Positions 1 to 10,620 are shown, numbered from the stretch's first letter. The stretch: DNA of 64,000 nt from Streptomyces armeniacus (GCF_003355155.1 NZ_CP031320.1:4269367-4333366); one strand, 5' to 3'. The notes: generated by a model from the sequence alone, not told the origin. Numbers and translations are program-made.

Positions 1-173
<173 letters not shown>

Positions 174-439
174 CGCCCCTCCGCCACCCGTTCGGACGCG
201 CCTCCGCCCGAACGCCCGTACAGGGAACGCCTGGTGGGCCCGTACGCCGTCCACCTCCGTGAACGGTCCCGGTGGGCACCGCCCAGCACCCGTACGGCGC
301 ATAGCAGATGGCCACACGGGGCCGGTTTGCATTGAGGCAACCACGGCCGATCGCTGCCCCTGGCAGCGGCCCCCGCCTACTGTTGACGTGTGAGCCTGTC
401 GTGGCGGCGTCAGGTGCGGACGTGGTGAGAGGGACGGGC

Positions 440-2602
440 ATGCAGGAAACCCGCGGTGCCGACGCGACGCCATGGCTGCATCGGCTCGTGTCGGCCAGGA
501 TGCCCGGGACGCGGGCGGTGATCGTTGCGTTCGCCGCGATCGCGCTTGCGGCCGGGGCGTTGAGGGCGCTCGATCAGAATCGTGCGCTCTTCCCGGACGG
601 CACGGTGGGCTGGTCGTTCGCCGTGTTGACCGGGGTGATCGTCGGACATCTGGTGGCACTGGGCAGAGACCGGTGGTGGGGCGGCACCGGGTCCGGCGCG
701 GCGTTAACCCTGGCCATCCTGCTGCTGTACGGCTGGATGGCCGCCGCGCTCGTCTCGCTCGCCGTGGTGGTGCTCGTCGGCGGTGCGCGGCGGCGCCGGT
801 GGCGGCAGGCGCTCGTGCACGGCGCGGTCGACATCGTGGGCATCGGAGGTTCGGCGCTCACGCTGCTGGCGTTCGGCACCCGGCCCTCCGTCGAGAACCC
901 GTGGGAGCCCGGCTCCTGGACCCTCGCCTCGCTGCCGGAGATCGGCGTGGCGGCCCTCACGTATCTCGTGCTGACGCGGACGCTGATCTGGTACGCGTTC
1001 GCCGGCCCCGCCGCCACCCTGTCGACGGTCGCCCGCACCGCGCTCGTACGGCAGGCGCTGGTCGCGGTGGCGCTGCTCGGCATCTCCCCGCTGATCGCCG
1101 TCGTCGCCGTGCACAAGCCGCTGCTGCTCCCGCTGTTCGCGGTGCCGCTGATCGCCCTCGACTCCACGCTGTGGATCGCCCGGGCGCGGGCCGAGGAGCA
1201 GCTGCGCGACCCGCTCACCGGGCTGCCCAACCGGCTGTGGCTCATGGAGCGGGCCTGGTCGGCCCTGGACGACGCGGACCGGGCCGGTATGCGGTCCGCC
1301 CTCGTACTGATCGACCTCGACCGGTTCCGTTCGGTCAATGACACTCTCGGCCATCTCGCGGGCGACAGGCTGCTGTTGCAGATAGCGGACCGGTTGCGTA
1401 CGGCGCTCCCGCGGGGCGCCGAGGCCGCGCGGCTGGGCGGCGACGAGTTCGCCGTGCTGCTCCCGGCCACCGACTCGACGACCAGCGCGCAGCGCGTCGC
1501 CCGTACGCTCGTCGCCGCCCTCGGCTCCCCGCTGGACCTCGACGGGCTCACGCTGGTGCTGGAGGCGAGCGCGGGCGTCGCCGTCTTCCCCGAACACGCC
1601 CTGGAGGCGGAGGGCCTGCTGCGGCGCGCCGACGTCGCGATGTACGAGGCCAAGCGCGACCGTACGGGCGTCGAGGTCTACGAAGCGGCCCGCGACGGCA
1701 ACACGCCCGACCGGCTGGGTCTCCTCGCCGACCTGCGGCGGGCGCTCGACGCGTGCGAAGTGGAGCTGCACTACCAGCCCAAGGTCGGCTTCGACGGCCG
1801 CGTCGCCGGGCTGGAGGCGCTGGTGCGCTGGACACATCCGGAACGCGGCAAGGTGCCGCCGGACGAGTTCATCGCCATAGCCGAGACCTCGGGACTGATG
1901 CCGCAGCTCACCGAGTACGTCCTGGAGACCGCGCTCGAACAGGTCGCACACTGGCGGCGGAACGGCCTGACCGTTCCCGTGGCGGTGAACGTGTCGCCCC
2001 GCGACGTCCACAGCCCCGGTTTCGCGGGCGCCGTCGCCGCACGGCTGGCCCGGCACGGCGTACCGCCCGGAGCGCTCCAGCTGGAGATCACCGAACACGT
2101 CCTCCTCGAGGACCCGCAGCGCGCCGCGGACACGCTTGCCGGACTGACCGGGCACGGCGTGAAGATGTCGCTCGACGACTTCGGCACCGGCTACTCCTCG
2201 CTGGTGCACCTGCGGCGGCTGCCCGTCAGCGAGCTGAAGATCGACCGCTCGTTCGTGGCCCGGCTCGCGGTGGACGCCGAGGACGCGGAGATCGTCCGCT
2301 GCACCGTCGACCTCGCGCACTCCCTCGGCCTGCTGGTGGTGGCCGAGGGCGTCGAGGACGACGAGACCTGGGAACGCCTCCGCGACCTGGGCTGCGACGC
2401 GGTCCAGGGCTGGCTCGTGGCGGCGGCCATGCCGCCGCACGAGGCCACGGCCTGGCTCCGCTCCCGCGCCGCGGGCCGCGCGCCGGTACGGTCCGCGGGG
2501 ACGGCGGGGGCCGCGGGGGAGGAGGCCCCCGCCGCGCTGGAGCCGCCGGGCCGGGCGGTCCCGGCCCCCGCGGAGGAGGGCGCGGACCAGCCGGTCACGT
2601 AG
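440..2602 (+). CDS. rmdB: membrane GGDEF-EAL cyclic-di-GMP phosphodiesterase/cyclase
   Basis: The protein has about 720 residues. An N-terminal hydrophobic region (residues about 20-260) contains several membrane segments. It is followed by a GGDEF domain (start DPLTGLPNR, intact GGDEF near residue 332) and an EAL domain (intact LEALVRW near residue 457, DDFGTGYSS and a conserved KIDRSF). Both active sites look intact, so it could make or degrade c-di-GMP, the messenger that controls Streptomyces development. ATG 440 was chosen because GAGAGGGA lies at a good distance; in-frame GTG codons at 422/425 are alternatives. Position between ligA and gatC matches S. coelicolor RmdB, a phosphodiesterase, from memory. 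A low-complexity Ala/Pro/Glu tail ends the protein. Confidence 0.85.
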   Translation: MQETRGADATPWLHRLVSARMPGTRAVIVAFAAIALAAGALRALDQNRALFPDGTVGWSFAVLTGVIVGHLVALGRDRWWGGTGSGAALTLAILLLYGWMAAALVSLAVVVLVGGARRRRWRQALVHGAVDIVGIGGSALTLLAFGTRPSVENPWEPGSWTLASLPEIGVAALTYLVLTRTLIWYAFAGPAATLSTVARTALVRQALVAVALLGISPLIAVVAVHKPLLLPLFAVPLIALDSTLWIARARAEEQLRDPLTGLPNRLWLMERAWSALDDADRAGMRSALVLIDLDRFRSVNDTLGHLAGDRLLLQIADRLRTALPRGAEAARLGGDEFAVLLPATDSTTSAQRVARTLVAALGSPLDLDGLTLVLEASAGVAVFPEHALEAEGLLRRADVAMYEAKRDRTGVEVYEAARDGNTPDRLGLLADLRRALDACEVELHYQPKVGFDGRVAGLEALVRWTHPERGKVPPDEFIAIAETSGLMPQLTEYVLETALEQVAHWRRNGLTVPVAVNVSPRDVHSPGFAGAVAARLARHGVPPGALQLEITEHVLLEDPQRAADTLAGLTGHGVKMSLDDFGTGYSSLVHLRRLPVSELKIDRSFVARLAVDAEDAEIVRCTVDLAHSLGLLVVAEGVEDDETWERLRDLGCDAVQGWLVAAAMPPHEATAWLRSRAAGRAPVRSAGTAGAAGEEAPAALEPPGRAVPAPAEEGADQPVT

Positions 2603-3051
2603 CCTTTTCGCCGACCACTCATCTGCGCGGCGTGCACCCAGGCCTGAGCCGCACGCCAAACCGGGTCCGTCGCTTGAGGACGGCCTCAGCCACATCTTCA
2701 GCCCGTCCGGCGTTTGAGGACGGCCCTCGGCCACGGCGGAGGCGCGCTCTGCCGCGGGCATGCTGGCCCACTGGCTGACGGTGGCCGCCCCGGTTCGTCC
2801 TCAATCGCCGGACAGGCTGGTTTGTGCGGGCTGAGGCCGGTCGGTCAGGCCCCGGACGGGCTGGATCGCGCGGGCCGAGACCGGACCGCACGGGACCGTA
2901 CGCGCAGGGTCAGGCGCGGGCGAAAAGCAAACCGCTTCGCGGCCACGCGCCGCCGCCCCATAGGATTGGCCGGGAACCCGGCCGCCGGGCCGCCCGGTTC
3001 GCCCGGCCGGGCGAACCGAGAAGAACGCCCGCACTCACCCACGAGGACCGC
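2603..3051. repeat. intergenic region with a cluster of GTCCGGCGTTTGAGGACG-type repeats
   Basis: This 449-base gap has no convincing gene. It contains at least three copies of a short Streptomyces extragenic element. One degenerate copy is near 2668-2687 (CGTCGCTTGAGGACGGCC). One is at 2706-2723 (GTCCGGCGTTTGAGGACG). One is inverted at about 2794-2821 (GTTCGTCCTCAATCGCCGG then ACAGGCTGG). Direct and inverted copies can pair into long stems. The gatC ribosome-binding site (ACGAGGA) lies at the right edge. Confidence 0.6.
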
Positions 3052-3348
3052 ATGCCTGGCATCACGCGCGAGGAGGTCGCCCACCTCGCACGGCTGGCAC
3101 GTCTTGAGCTGAAGGACGAAGAGCTCGATCACTTCGCCGGACAGCTCGACGACATCATCGGCGCCGTCGCCGAAGTCTCCGATGTCGCCGACGAGGACGT
3201 ACCGCCCACCTCCCACCCGCTGCCGCTGACCAACGTGATGCGCCCGGACGACGTCCGTCCGAGCCTGACCCCCGAGCAGGCGCTGTCCGGCGCCCCGGCC
3301 CAGGAGCAGCAGCGTTTCAAGGTGCCGCAGATCCTGGGGGAGGAGTGA
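3052..3348 (+). CDS. gatC: Asp-tRNA(Asn)/Glu-tRNA(Gln) amidotransferase subunit C
   Basis: The product has 98 residues, the usual GatC size. It starts [20 protein letters not shown], the standard N-terminal helix of GatC, and ends with the conserved proline-rich segment and [10 protein letters not shown]. GatC is the small belt subunit that stabilises GatA-GatB in the complex that amidates misacylated Glu-tRNA(Gln) and Asp-tRNA(Asn). ATG 3052 follows ACGAGGA. It is the first gene of a tight operon with gatA, a small ORF and gatB; its end carries the gatA ribosome-binding site GGAGGAG. Confidence 0.95.
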   Translation: MPGITREEVAHLARLARLELKDEELDHFAGQLDDIIGAVAEVSDVADEDVPPTSHPLPLTNVMRPDDVRPSLTPEQALSGAPAQEQQRFKVPQILGEE

Positions 3349-3353
3349 CCGAT

Positions 3354-4847
3354 ATGAGCGATCTGACGAGACTCACGGCCGCGGAGACCGCGGCGAAGAT
3401 CGCCTCCGGCGAGGTCACCGCCGTCGAGGTCACCGAGGCGCATCTGGCCCGCAACCAGGCCGTCGACGAGAAGGTGCACGCCTTCCTGCACGTCGACCGC
3501 GAGGGCGCCCTCGCCACTGCGCGCGCGGTGGACGCGAAGCGGGAGCGCGGCGAGAAGCTGGGCCCGCTGGCGGGAGTGCCGCTCGCGCTGAAGGACATCT
3601 TCACCACCGAGGGCGTGCCGACCACGGCCGGTTCGAAGATCCTCGAGGGCTGGATCCCGCCGTACGACGCCACCGTGACGCGCCGGCTCAAGGAGGCCGA
3701 CGTGGTCATCCTGGGCAAGACGAACATGGACGAGTTCGCGATGGGCTCCTCCACCGAGAACAGCGCGTACGGGCCGACGGGCAACCCGTGGGACCTCACC
3801 CGTATCCCGGGCGGTTCCGGCGGCGGCTCGTCCGCTTCGCTCGCGTCGTTCCAGACGCCGCTGGCCATCGGTACGGACACCGGCGGCTCGATCCGCCAGC
3901 CCGCGGCCGTGACCGGCACGGTGGGCGTCAAGCCGACGTACGGCGGGGTGTCCCGGTACGGGATGGTCGCCTTCTCCTCGTCGCTCGACCAGGCCGGGCC
4001 GTGCGCCCGTACGGTGCTGGACGCCGCGCTGCTGCACTCGGTGATCGCCGGGCACGACGAGATGGACTCGACGTCCATCGACCAGCCGGTGCCGGACGTG
4101 GTCGCCGCCGCGCGAAACGGCGACATCAAGGGCCTGCGGGTCGGTGTCGTCAAGGAGTTCCGCGGCGAGGGCTACCAGGCGGGCGTGATGCAGCGCTTCG
4201 ACGAGTCCGTCGAGCTGCTGCGCGAGCTGGGCGCGGAGGTCGTGGAGGTCTCCTGCCCGACCTTCACGAAGGCGCTCGCCGCGTACTACCTGATCGCCCC
4301 GAGCGAGTGCTCGTCCAACCTGGCCCGCTTCGACGCGATGCGGTACGGGATGCGGGTCGGCGACGACGGCACCCGTTCCGCCGAGGACGTCACCGCGCTG
4401 ACCCGCGAGGCGGGCTTCGGCGACGAGGTGAAGCGCCGCGTCATGCTCGGCACGTACGCGCTGAGCTCCGGCTACTACGACGCGTACTACGGATCGGCGC
4501 AGAAGGTACGGACGCTGATCACCCGCGACTTCGCGAAGGCGTTCGAGAGCGTGGACGTGCTGGTCTCGCCGACCACGCCCACCACCGCCTTCCCGATCGG
4601 CGAGCGCGCCGACGACCCGATGGCGATGTACCTCGCCGACCTGTGCACCATCCCGTCCAACCTGGCGGGCAACGCCGCCATGTCGCTGCCCTGCGGGCTG
4701 GCGCCGGAGGACGGACTTCCTGTGGGGCTGCAGATCATCGCCCCCGCCATGGCCGATGACCGGCTCTACCGTGTCGGTGCGGCGGTCGAGACCGCCTTCC
4801 AGGCACGTTGGGGTCACCCGCTGATCGAGGAGGCACCGTCGCTGTGA
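3354..4847 (+). CDS. gatA: Asp-tRNA(Asn)/Glu-tRNA(Gln) amidotransferase subunit A
   Basis: The product has 497 residues and is the amidase subunit that releases ammonia from glutamine for GatB. The amidase-signature region is present: [12 protein letters not shown] with the catalytic serine cluster, [12 protein letters not shown], and an upstream [10 protein letters not shown] lysine. It ends in the common Streptomyces sequence EEAPSL. ATG 3354 is preferred because GGAGGAG (3339-3345) lies 8 bases upstream. A GTG at 3345, overlapping the gatC stop, is a possible alternative that adds three residues. The gene is translationally coupled to the next small ORF through a GTGA overlap at its stop. 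Confidence 0.95.
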   Translation: MSDLTRLTAAETAAKIASGEVTAVEVTEAHLARNQAVDEKVHAFLHVDREGALATARAVDAKRERGEKLGPLAGVPLALKDIFTTEGVPTTAGSKILEGWIPPYDATVTRRLKEADVVILGKTNMDEFAMGSSTENSAYGPTGNPWDLTRIPGGSGGGSSASLASFQTPLAIGTDTGGSIRQPAAVTGTVGVKPTYGGVSRYGMVAFSSSLDQAGPCARTVLDAALLHSVIAGHDEMDSTSIDQPVPDVVAAARNGDIKGLRVGVVKEFRGEGYQAGVMQRFDESVELLRELGAEVVEVSCPTFTKALAAYYLIAPSECSSNLARFDAMRYGMRVGDDGTRSAEDVTALTREAGFGDEVKRRVMLGTYALSSGYYDAYYGSAQKVRTLITRDFAKAFESVDVLVSPTTPTTAFPIGERADDPMAMYLADLCTIPSNLAGNAAMSLPCGLAPEDGLPVGLQIIAPAMADDRLYRVGAAVETAFQARWGHPLIEEAPSL

Positions 4848-5089
4848 GTGGCAAGCTGCAGAAGGCCAAGGGGTTCAAGAAGTCAAAGACCGGCATGTAC
4901 GTGTCCATCGCCACCTCCCTCTTCGGCGTGGTCAGCACGGTGAAGCGGGGCAAGCAGGCCCGGCGGGACGGCGACCGGCTGCAGCTGCTGGACGTGGCCG
5001 TCTCCGCCGCCGGTATCGCCACCGGTGTCGCGCTGCTCGTACGGGAGCTCCGGCGGCTGGACGTGGACGATGTCCTCGCGGACGACTGA
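4844..5089 (+). CDS. small conserved membrane-associated protein in the gatCAB operon
   Basis: This 81-residue protein starts at GTG 4844, which overlaps the gatA stop (GTGA); GAGGAGG lies about 10 bases upstream. The N-terminus is strongly basic ([14 protein letters not shown]). It is followed by one hydrophobic segment ([13 protein letters not shown]), a basic stretch ([12 protein letters not shown]) and a second hydrophobic segment ([16 protein letters not shown]). The tail is acidic ([10 protein letters not shown]). No enzyme motif is visible. Its location between gatA and gatB, with overlap on one side and 15 bases on the other, argues for co-expression with the amidotransferase. Function is unknown. 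Confidence 0.8.
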   Translation: MSGKLQKAKGFKKSKTGMYVSIATSLFGVVSTVKRGKQARRDGDRLQLLDVAVSAAGIATGVALLVRELRRLDVDDVLADD

Positions 5090-5104
5090 GAGGCAAGAGA
5101 TTCC

Positions 5105-6613
5105 GTGACCGTCACTGAACTGGTGTCGTACGAGGACGCGTTGAGCTCCTACGACCCCGTCATGGGCCTCGAGGTCCACGTCGAACTCGGCACCAGGACC
5201 AAGATGTTCTGCGGCTGTTCCACCGGCCTGGGCGCCGACGCGAACTCCCAGACCTGCCCCACCTGCCTGGGACTGCCCGGCTCGCTGCCGGTCGTCAACG
5301 CGACCGGCGTCGAGTCCGCGATCCGTATCGGCCTCGCGCTGAACTGCGAGATCGCCGAGTGGTGCCGCTTCGCCCGGAAGAACTACTTCTATCCGGACAT
5401 GCCCAAGAACTTCCAGACCTCGCAGTACGACGAGCCCATCGCGTACGAGGGGCACCTGGACGTCCAGCTGGAGGACGGCGAGGTCTTCCGGGTCGACATC
5501 GAGCGCGCCCACATGGAGGAGGACACCGGCAAGTCCACCCATGTCGGCGGCGCGACGGGCCGTATCCACGGCGCCTCGCACTCGCTGCTCGACTACAACC
5601 GCGCGGGCATCCCGCTGATCGAGATCGTCACCAAGCCGATCACCGGCGCGGGCGCCCGCGCGCCCGAGGTGGCGAAGGCGTACGTGGCGGAGCTGCGCGA
5701 GCTCATCAAGGCGCTCGGCGTCTCCGAGGCCCGCATGGAGATGGGCCAGATGCGCTGCGACGTGAACCTGTCGCTGCGGCCGCAGGGCACCGAGCGGTTC
5801 GGCACCCGTTCGGAGACCAAGAACGTCAACTCGCTGCGCTCCGTGGAGCGCGCCGCCCGGTTCGAGATCCAGCGGCATGCCGCGGTGCTCGGCGGGGGCG
5901 GCACGATCGTCCAGGAGACCCGCCACTTCCACGAGGAGGACGGCTCCACCACCTCGGGCCGGGTCAAGGAGGAGGCGGAGGACTACCGCTACTTCCCGGA
6001 GCCCGACCTCGTACCGGTCGCACCGTCCCGCGAGTGGGTCGAGGAGCTGCGCGCCGGCCTGCCGGAGCTGCCGCGGCTGCGCCGCAACAGGCTGCGGGAG
6101 GAGTGGGGCATCTCGCAGTTCGAGATGCAGTCCGCGCTGAACGCGGGCGCGGTCGGCCTGATCGTCGCCACGATCGACGCGGGCGCCCCGGCCGACCAGG
6201 CCCGCAAGTGGTGGATGGGCGAGCTGGCCCGGCGGGCGAACGAGGAGGACGTCGAGCTCGCCGCGCTGCCGATCAGCCCCGAGCAGGTGGCGCGCGTCTG
6301 CGAACTGGTCGCGGAGGGCTCGCTGAACGACAAGCTGGCCCGGCAGACCATCGAGGGCGTGCTGGCGGGCGAGGGCGGTCCGGACGACGTCGTCGCGAAG
6401 CGCGGCCTGAAGGTCGTCTCGGACGAGGGCGCGCTCGGCGCGGCCGTCGACGCGGCGATCGCCGAGAACGCGGCGGTCGCCGACAAGATCCGCGGCGGCA
6501 AGGTAGCGGCGGCGGGCGCGCTCGTCGGCGCGGTCATGAAGGCCACGCGCGGGCAGGCGGACGCGGCCCGGGTGCGTGAACTGATCCTGGAGAAGCTGGG
6601 CGTCGAGGGCTGA
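5105..6613 (+). CDS. gatB: Asp-tRNA(Asn)/Glu-tRNA(Gln) amidotransferase subunit B
   Basis: The product has 502 residues and binds the misacylated tRNA, activates its side chain with ATP and transfers ammonia from GatA. Family hallmarks are present: [13 protein letters not shown] near the N-terminus, a zinc-binding-type cysteine pattern (CGCSTG...CPTCLG), [27 protein letters not shown] and [10 protein letters not shown]. The C-terminal YqeY-like tail domain ends [14 protein letters not shown]. The GTG start at 5105 follows GAGGCAAGAG. It is the last gene of the gatCAB operon and is followed by a strong hairpin terminator. Confidence 0.95.
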   Translation: MTVTELVSYEDALSSYDPVMGLEVHVELGTRTKMFCGCSTGLGADANSQTCPTCLGLPGSLPVVNATGVESAIRIGLALNCEIAEWCRFARKNYFYPDMPKNFQTSQYDEPIAYEGHLDVQLEDGEVFRVDIERAHMEEDTGKSTHVGGATGRIHGASHSLLDYNRAGIPLIEIVTKPITGAGARAPEVAKAYVAELRELIKALGVSEARMEMGQMRCDVNLSLRPQGTERFGTRSETKNVNSLRSVERAARFEIQRHAAVLGGGGTIVQETRHFHEEDGSTTSGRVKEEAEDYRYFPEPDLVPVAPSREWVEELRAGLPELPRLRRNRLREEWGISQFEMQSALNAGAVGLIVATIDAGAPADQARKWWMGELARRANEEDVELAALPISPEQVARVCELVAEGSLNDKLARQTIEGVLAGEGGPDDVVAKRGLKVVSDEGALGAAVDAAIAENAAVADKIRGGKVAAAGALVGAVMKATRGQADAARVRELILEKLGVEG

Positions 6614-6673
6614 CGCGCGGTACGGGCCGTACGGTTCGCAGGGGCCGTACGCGCTGAGACGCCGCACGCGAGG

Positions 6674-6708
6674 AAGGGCGGCACCGCCGGTGGTGGTGCC
6701 GCCCTTTT
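6674..6708 (+). terminator. rho-independent terminator after gatB
   Basis: A 12-bp perfect stem (AAGGGCGGCACC at 6674-6685 with GGTGCCGCCCTT at 6695-6706) encloses a 9-base loop and runs into TTTT. It lies 60 bases after the gatB stop. Confidence 0.85.
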
Positions 6709-6829
6709 CCGTACCCGTTGCCCGCACCAGCGTGTTCCCCCCGCGCGGGGTCTGACGGGACGGCACGCTTCCGACTACCGTTGCCTCCGGCACATCCGTA
6801 CGCAGGGCCGCGCCGGGGAGGCGGGAATC

Positions 6830-8107
6830 ATGATCACCCGTATCGAGATCGACGGGTTCAAGTCCTTCCTGGGCTTCGAACTGGACGTGCAGCCGTGCAC
6901 GATCCTGGTGGGCGGGAACGGAGCGGGTAAGTCCAACCTGCTCGGCGCCCTCGACCTGGTACGGCAGACGGTCGCCACCGGCTTCCCCGTCACGCCCGGC
7001 GCGGACACGCCCCTCGCGCCGCGCCACCTCTTCCACCGGGCAGACGGCCGTACCGCCGCCGTCATGAGCATCAAGGTCGGAATGATCGTCCCGTCCGCCG
7101 ACGGCCCGCTGCCGATGGTCGTCTGGCTGGAGGTGGAGCGCGCGGAGGCGCCGCGCTCGCCGGGGGCGGCTCCGCTGCTGCGCGGCAGCGTGTGGGTCAG
7201 CAGCATGGAGCGTACGGGCTGGATGCGGCGGCTCGGCCTCCCGACGGAGCTGCGGGCGGCGCTCGCGGAGGCGCGCGAGAGCTTCGTACGGCGCACGGGT
7301 ACGGACTGGGTGCCGCTCGACGGCGCGCACGCCCCCTCGGCCGGCCACGGCCCGGTGGTCAACGGGCAGGGCGACGGCGAACTGCTGGAGCTGCTGCACC
7401 GCGAGTGCGAGACATGGCAGCCCGTGACCCTCGACCCGGCGGCCATGCGCCGCGCGTCCGGCGGCAGCGAGATGGCGCCGCTGCTGGCGGACGGCAGCAA
7501 CCTCGCCGCCGTACTGCACCGGCTCTGCACGGAGGGACAGGAGGGGCTGGAGCAGAACTTGGCCGCGCTGGTGCCCGAATCATCCGGTATCCGGCCGCTG
7601 TTCGACGACCGGCGCGGCGAGTACGACTTCGACGTACGCGTCCGCCACCTCGGCTGGACGTCCCCGCCCATGCTGGCCGGCGGCACGCTGCGGGTGCTCG
7701 CCCTGCTCGCCGCCTGGCGCGACGACGCGCGCGCCGGACTGCTCGCGGTGGAGGAGCTGGAGAACGGCCTGCACCCGACGACGCTCGCGGAGCTCGTACG
7801 GCTGCTGCGGCACGGCGTCGACGACTACGCAGACATCCCCGGCCGCGCCGCCCACGTACGCGGCTTCCGGCAGCTGCTCGCCACGACGCACTCGCCGGCG
7901 CTGCTGTCCGCACTGCGGCACGAGATGTCCGGGAACCTCGTCTTCCTGGAGCAGGCCGCGCTCGCGGACCCCGGCCGCCCCGCCGGGCCGACCGTGACGC
8001 GGGCGCACCCGCTGCGGGAGCGCCGTCCGGGCGAGGACCCCGGCGAGACGGTCTCCACGGAGCAAGTACGGCTGCTGCTCGAACAGATGGGGCAGACGGT
8101 CGTCTGA
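6830..8107 (+). CDS. AAA family ATPase (OLD/RecF-like ABC-type fold)
   Basis: This 425-residue protein begins MITRIEIDGFKSF, typical of SMC/RecF-like and AAA_21 ATPases. It has a Walker A GGNGAGKS at residues 28-35, a Walker B-like LLAVEELENGLHP in the C-terminal third, and the switch motif ATTHSPALLSAL. There is no visible TOPRIM or nuclease domain after it, so it is not a complete OLD nuclease. The start follows GGGGAGGCGGGA. The gene stands alone between the gatB terminator and the MMPL exporter. The likely role is DNA-associated or signalling ATPase, but the substrate cannot be told. Confidence 0.75.
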   Translation: MITRIEIDGFKSFLGFELDVQPCTILVGGNGAGKSNLLGALDLVRQTVATGFPVTPGADTPLAPRHLFHRADGRTAAVMSIKVGMIVPSADGPLPMVVWLEVERAEAPRSPGAAPLLRGSVWVSSMERTGWMRRLGLPTELRAALAEARESFVRRTGTDWVPLDGAHAPSAGHGPVVNGQGDGELLELLHRECETWQPVTLDPAAMRRASGGSEMAPLLADGSNLAAVLHRLCTEGQEGLEQNLAALVPESSGIRPLFDDRRGEYDFDVRVRHLGWTSPPMLAGGTLRVLALLAAWRDDARAGLLAVEELENGLHPTTLAELVRLLRHGVDDYADIPGRAAHVRGFRQLLATTHSPALLSALRHEMSGNLVFLEQAALADPGRPAGPTVTRAHPLRERRPGEDPGETVSTEQVRLLLEQMGQTVV

Positions 8108-8334
8108 CGAGCCGCTTTTCACGTACGCCGTGGTCGGTCCGTACACGGCCGAGCGGCCCCGGATGTGAACAAATTGCCGTGTGAGGATCGGCACGAAACG
8201 CCCGAACGATCTCCGTTCGCTGACAGGCTGCCACCCATTGCCGGCTTCGTCGGCAGGCGTTCTTCCGGTCAGGGACTGCCCGGAAGACCACGGCACGACC
8301 CCCGTAGCGGTCGGGGAAGCCCAGAAAGCTGCTT

Positions 8335-10620
8335 ATGGCCCGTCTCACCCGGTGGTGTCTGCGCCACCGCCTCGTCGTCGTGGCCCTCTGGCTCGCCGCG
8401 CTCGCGGGAGCGGGGGCCGCCGTCCTGTCCGCGGGCGCGGTCTACTCCAACGACTACGGCGTCACCGGCACCGAGTCCGTGGAGGCGCGCGAGCTGCTGA
8501 GCGAGGGCTTCCCGCAGCAGGCGGGGGACAGCGGCACCGTCGTATGGCACGCGGACGGGGGCAGGGGCGGTGGCGGCGACGTCACGGACCGTCCCGTACA
8601 GCACCGTATGGGCGAGGCCCTCGACGAGATCGCGGAGCTGCCGGGCGTCGCCCAGGTCACCGGCCCGTACGGGGCGGGCGCCGCGGGCGGCCGGATCAGC
8701 GACGACGGCAGCACCGCGTACGCCACCGTGCACTTCGCCGAGCCCGCCGAGGACCTCGACAAGGCCCAGGTGGGGGCCGTGGTGGCCACGGCGCGTGCCG
8801 CCGCCGACGACGTGGACGGGCTGGACGTCGCGCTGGGCGGCGCGGGCGTCGCGCTCACGGAGGGCACGACGAGCCATCTGAGCGAGCTGGTCGGGGTGGC
8901 CGCCGCGGCCGTGGTGCTGCTGCTGGCGTTCGGATCGCTCGCCGCGATGCTGCTGCCCCTGGTCACCGCGCTGGTGAGCGTTGGGACCGCGTACCTCGGG
9001 ACGGGGCTGCTCGGGCACGCGATGGCGCTCGCCGACTTCGCGCCGATGCTCGGCACCCTGATCGGGCTGGGCGTCGGCATCGACTACGCCCTCTTCATCG
9101 TCACCCGGCACCGGCGCGGCCTGAAGCAGGGGCTGCCCGTGGCCGTCGCCGCCGAGCGCGCGGTGGCCTCGGCGGGCCGGGCCGTGGTGTTCGCGGGCGC
9201 GACGGTCTGCATCGCCCTGATGGGCATGCTGGTGCTGCGGCTGGACTTCCTGAACGGCGTGGCCGTCGCCTCGTCGCTCACCGTCGTGCTCGCCGTACTG
9301 GCTTCGGTCACGCTGCTGCCGTCGCTGCTCGGCGCCATCGGCATGCGGGCGCTGAGCCGCCGCGAGCGCGCGCGGCTGGCCGCCGGGCACACGGAGGCGG
9401 CCGAGGGCGGGGGCGGCGGGCGTACTGCGCGCTGGTCGGCGTTCCTCGAACGGCACCCCAAGCTGCTGGGCGGCGTCGCCGCCGCCGTGATGGCGGTGCT
9501 GGCGCTGCCCGTGCTCGGCCTCCACCTCGGCACGTCCGACCAGGGCAACGGGCCCGCGACGGCCACCACCCGGCAGGCGTACGACATGCTCTCCGACGGC
9601 TTCGGGCCGGGCGCCAACGGCCCGCTGACGCTCGTCGCGGAGATCGACGGCGCTCCCGGCAAGCTCGCCTTCGACGACCTGCCGGACCGGTTGCGCGGCA
9701 CCAAAGGGGTCGCCGCGGTGACCGACGCGACGCTGAACGGCAGCGGCGACACGGGCGTCATCACCGTCGTCCCGGAGACCTCCCCGCAGGCGCGCGCCAC
9801 CTCCCGGCTGGTGGAACGGCTGCGCGCCGACGTCGTCCCGCAGGCGACGGAGAGCAGCACGCTGAACGTACGGGTCGGCGGACTGACCGCCAGCTACGAC
9901 GACTTCGCGACCGTGATCCTGGGCAAACTGCCGCTGTTCCTGGGCGTGGTGGTCGCGCTGGGCTCGGTGCTGCTGCTGGTCGCGTTCCGCAGCATCGGCA
10001 TCCCGGTGAAGGCCGCGGTGATGAACGTGCTGGCGGTGGCGGGGTCGTTCGGCGTCGTCATCGCCGTGTTCCAGTGGGGCTGGGGCAGCGGACTGCTGGG
10101 CCTGGGCGGCGCGGGGCCCATCGAACCGTTCCTGCCAGTGATCATGATCGCGGTGCTGTTCGGGCTCTCGATGGACTACCAGGTCTTCCTGGTCAGCAGG
10201 ATGTACGAGGAGTGGCGGCTGACCGGGGACAACCGCCGGGCCGTACGGGTCGGGCTCGCGGAGACGGGCCGGGTCATCAACTCGGCGGCGGCCATCATGA
10301 TCGCGGTCTTCGGCGCGTTCGTGCTCAGCGGCGACCGGATCATCGCGATGTTCGGGATCGGGCTGGCCGTGGCCGTCGCCCTGGACGCGTTCGTGCTGCG
10401 GACCCTGCTCGTGCCCGCCCTGATGCACCTGCTGGGCGGCGCGAACTGGTGGCTGCCGGGCTGGCTGGAACGCCGGCTGCCGCGGTTCAGCATCGAGCCG
10501 GAACCGGTGCCGGTGCCTGCGGCGGTGCCCGCGGCCGCTGACGGGGACTCCGCCGCGGACACCGCGGCAGGGGGCCTTGTCCCGGAGCAGCGCGGGGACG
10601 TTCGTACGCCCGGTCCCTAA
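8335..10620 (+). CDS. MMPL/RND family membrane exporter
   Basis: The protein has 761 residues and the duplicated RND layout. A first membrane helix (HRLVVVALWLAALAGAGAAVL) is followed by an extracytoplasmic loop and a helix bundle with GLGVGIDYALFIVTRHRRGL. A second half repeats the pattern, with LFGLSMDYQVFLVSRMYEEW. The paired Asp-Tyr residues are the conserved proton-relay positions of MMPL proteins. MMPL proteins export lipids or hydrophobic drugs using the proton gradient. The C-terminal tail is Pro/Ala rich and soluble. No partner gene is adjacent. The start at ATG 8335 fits the first hydrophobic segment; the ribosome-binding site is weak (GGGGAAG further upstream). Confidence 0.85.
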   Translation: MARLTRWCLRHRLVVVALWLAALAGAGAAVLSAGAVYSNDYGVTGTESVEARELLSEGFPQQAGDSGTVVWHADGGRGGGGDVTDRPVQHRMGEALDEIAELPGVAQVTGPYGAGAAGGRISDDGSTAYATVHFAEPAEDLDKAQVGAVVATARAAADDVDGLDVALGGAGVALTEGTTSHLSELVGVAAAAVVLLLAFGSLAAMLLPLVTALVSVGTAYLGTGLLGHAMALADFAPMLGTLIGLGVGIDYALFIVTRHRRGLKQGLPVAVAAERAVASAGRAVVFAGATVCIALMGMLVLRLDFLNGVAVASSLTVVLAVLASVTLLPSLLGAIGMRALSRRERARLAAGHTEAAEGGGGGRTARWSAFLERHPKLLGGVAAAVMAVLALPVLGLHLGTSDQGNGPATATTRQAYDMLSDGFGPGANGPLTLVAEIDGAPGKLAFDDLPDRLRGTKGVAAVTDATLNGSGDTGVITVVPETSPQARATSRLVERLRADVVPQATESSTLNVRVGGLTASYDDFATVILGKLPLFLGVVVALGSVLLLVAFRSIGIPVKAAVMNVLAVAGSFGVVIAVFQWGWGSGLLGLGGAGPIEPFLPVIMIAVLFGLSMDYQVFLVSRMYEEWRLTGDNRRAVRVGLAETGRVINSAAAIMIAVFGAFVLSGDRIIAMFGIGLAVAVALDAFVLRTLLVPALMHLLGGANWWLPGWLERRLPRFSIEPEPVPVPAAVPAAADGDSAADTAAGGLVPEQRGDVRTPGP

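Noticed and set aside
704..2761. Long minus-strand open frame opposite the GGDEF-EAL gene
   Set aside because: High GC leaves stop-free frames opposite real genes; the product is Arg/Gly/Pro rich with no motif.
4883..7519. 878-codon minus-strand open frame across gatB and the AAA gene
   Set aside because: It is a shadow of two clear plus-strand genes and has low-complexity composition.
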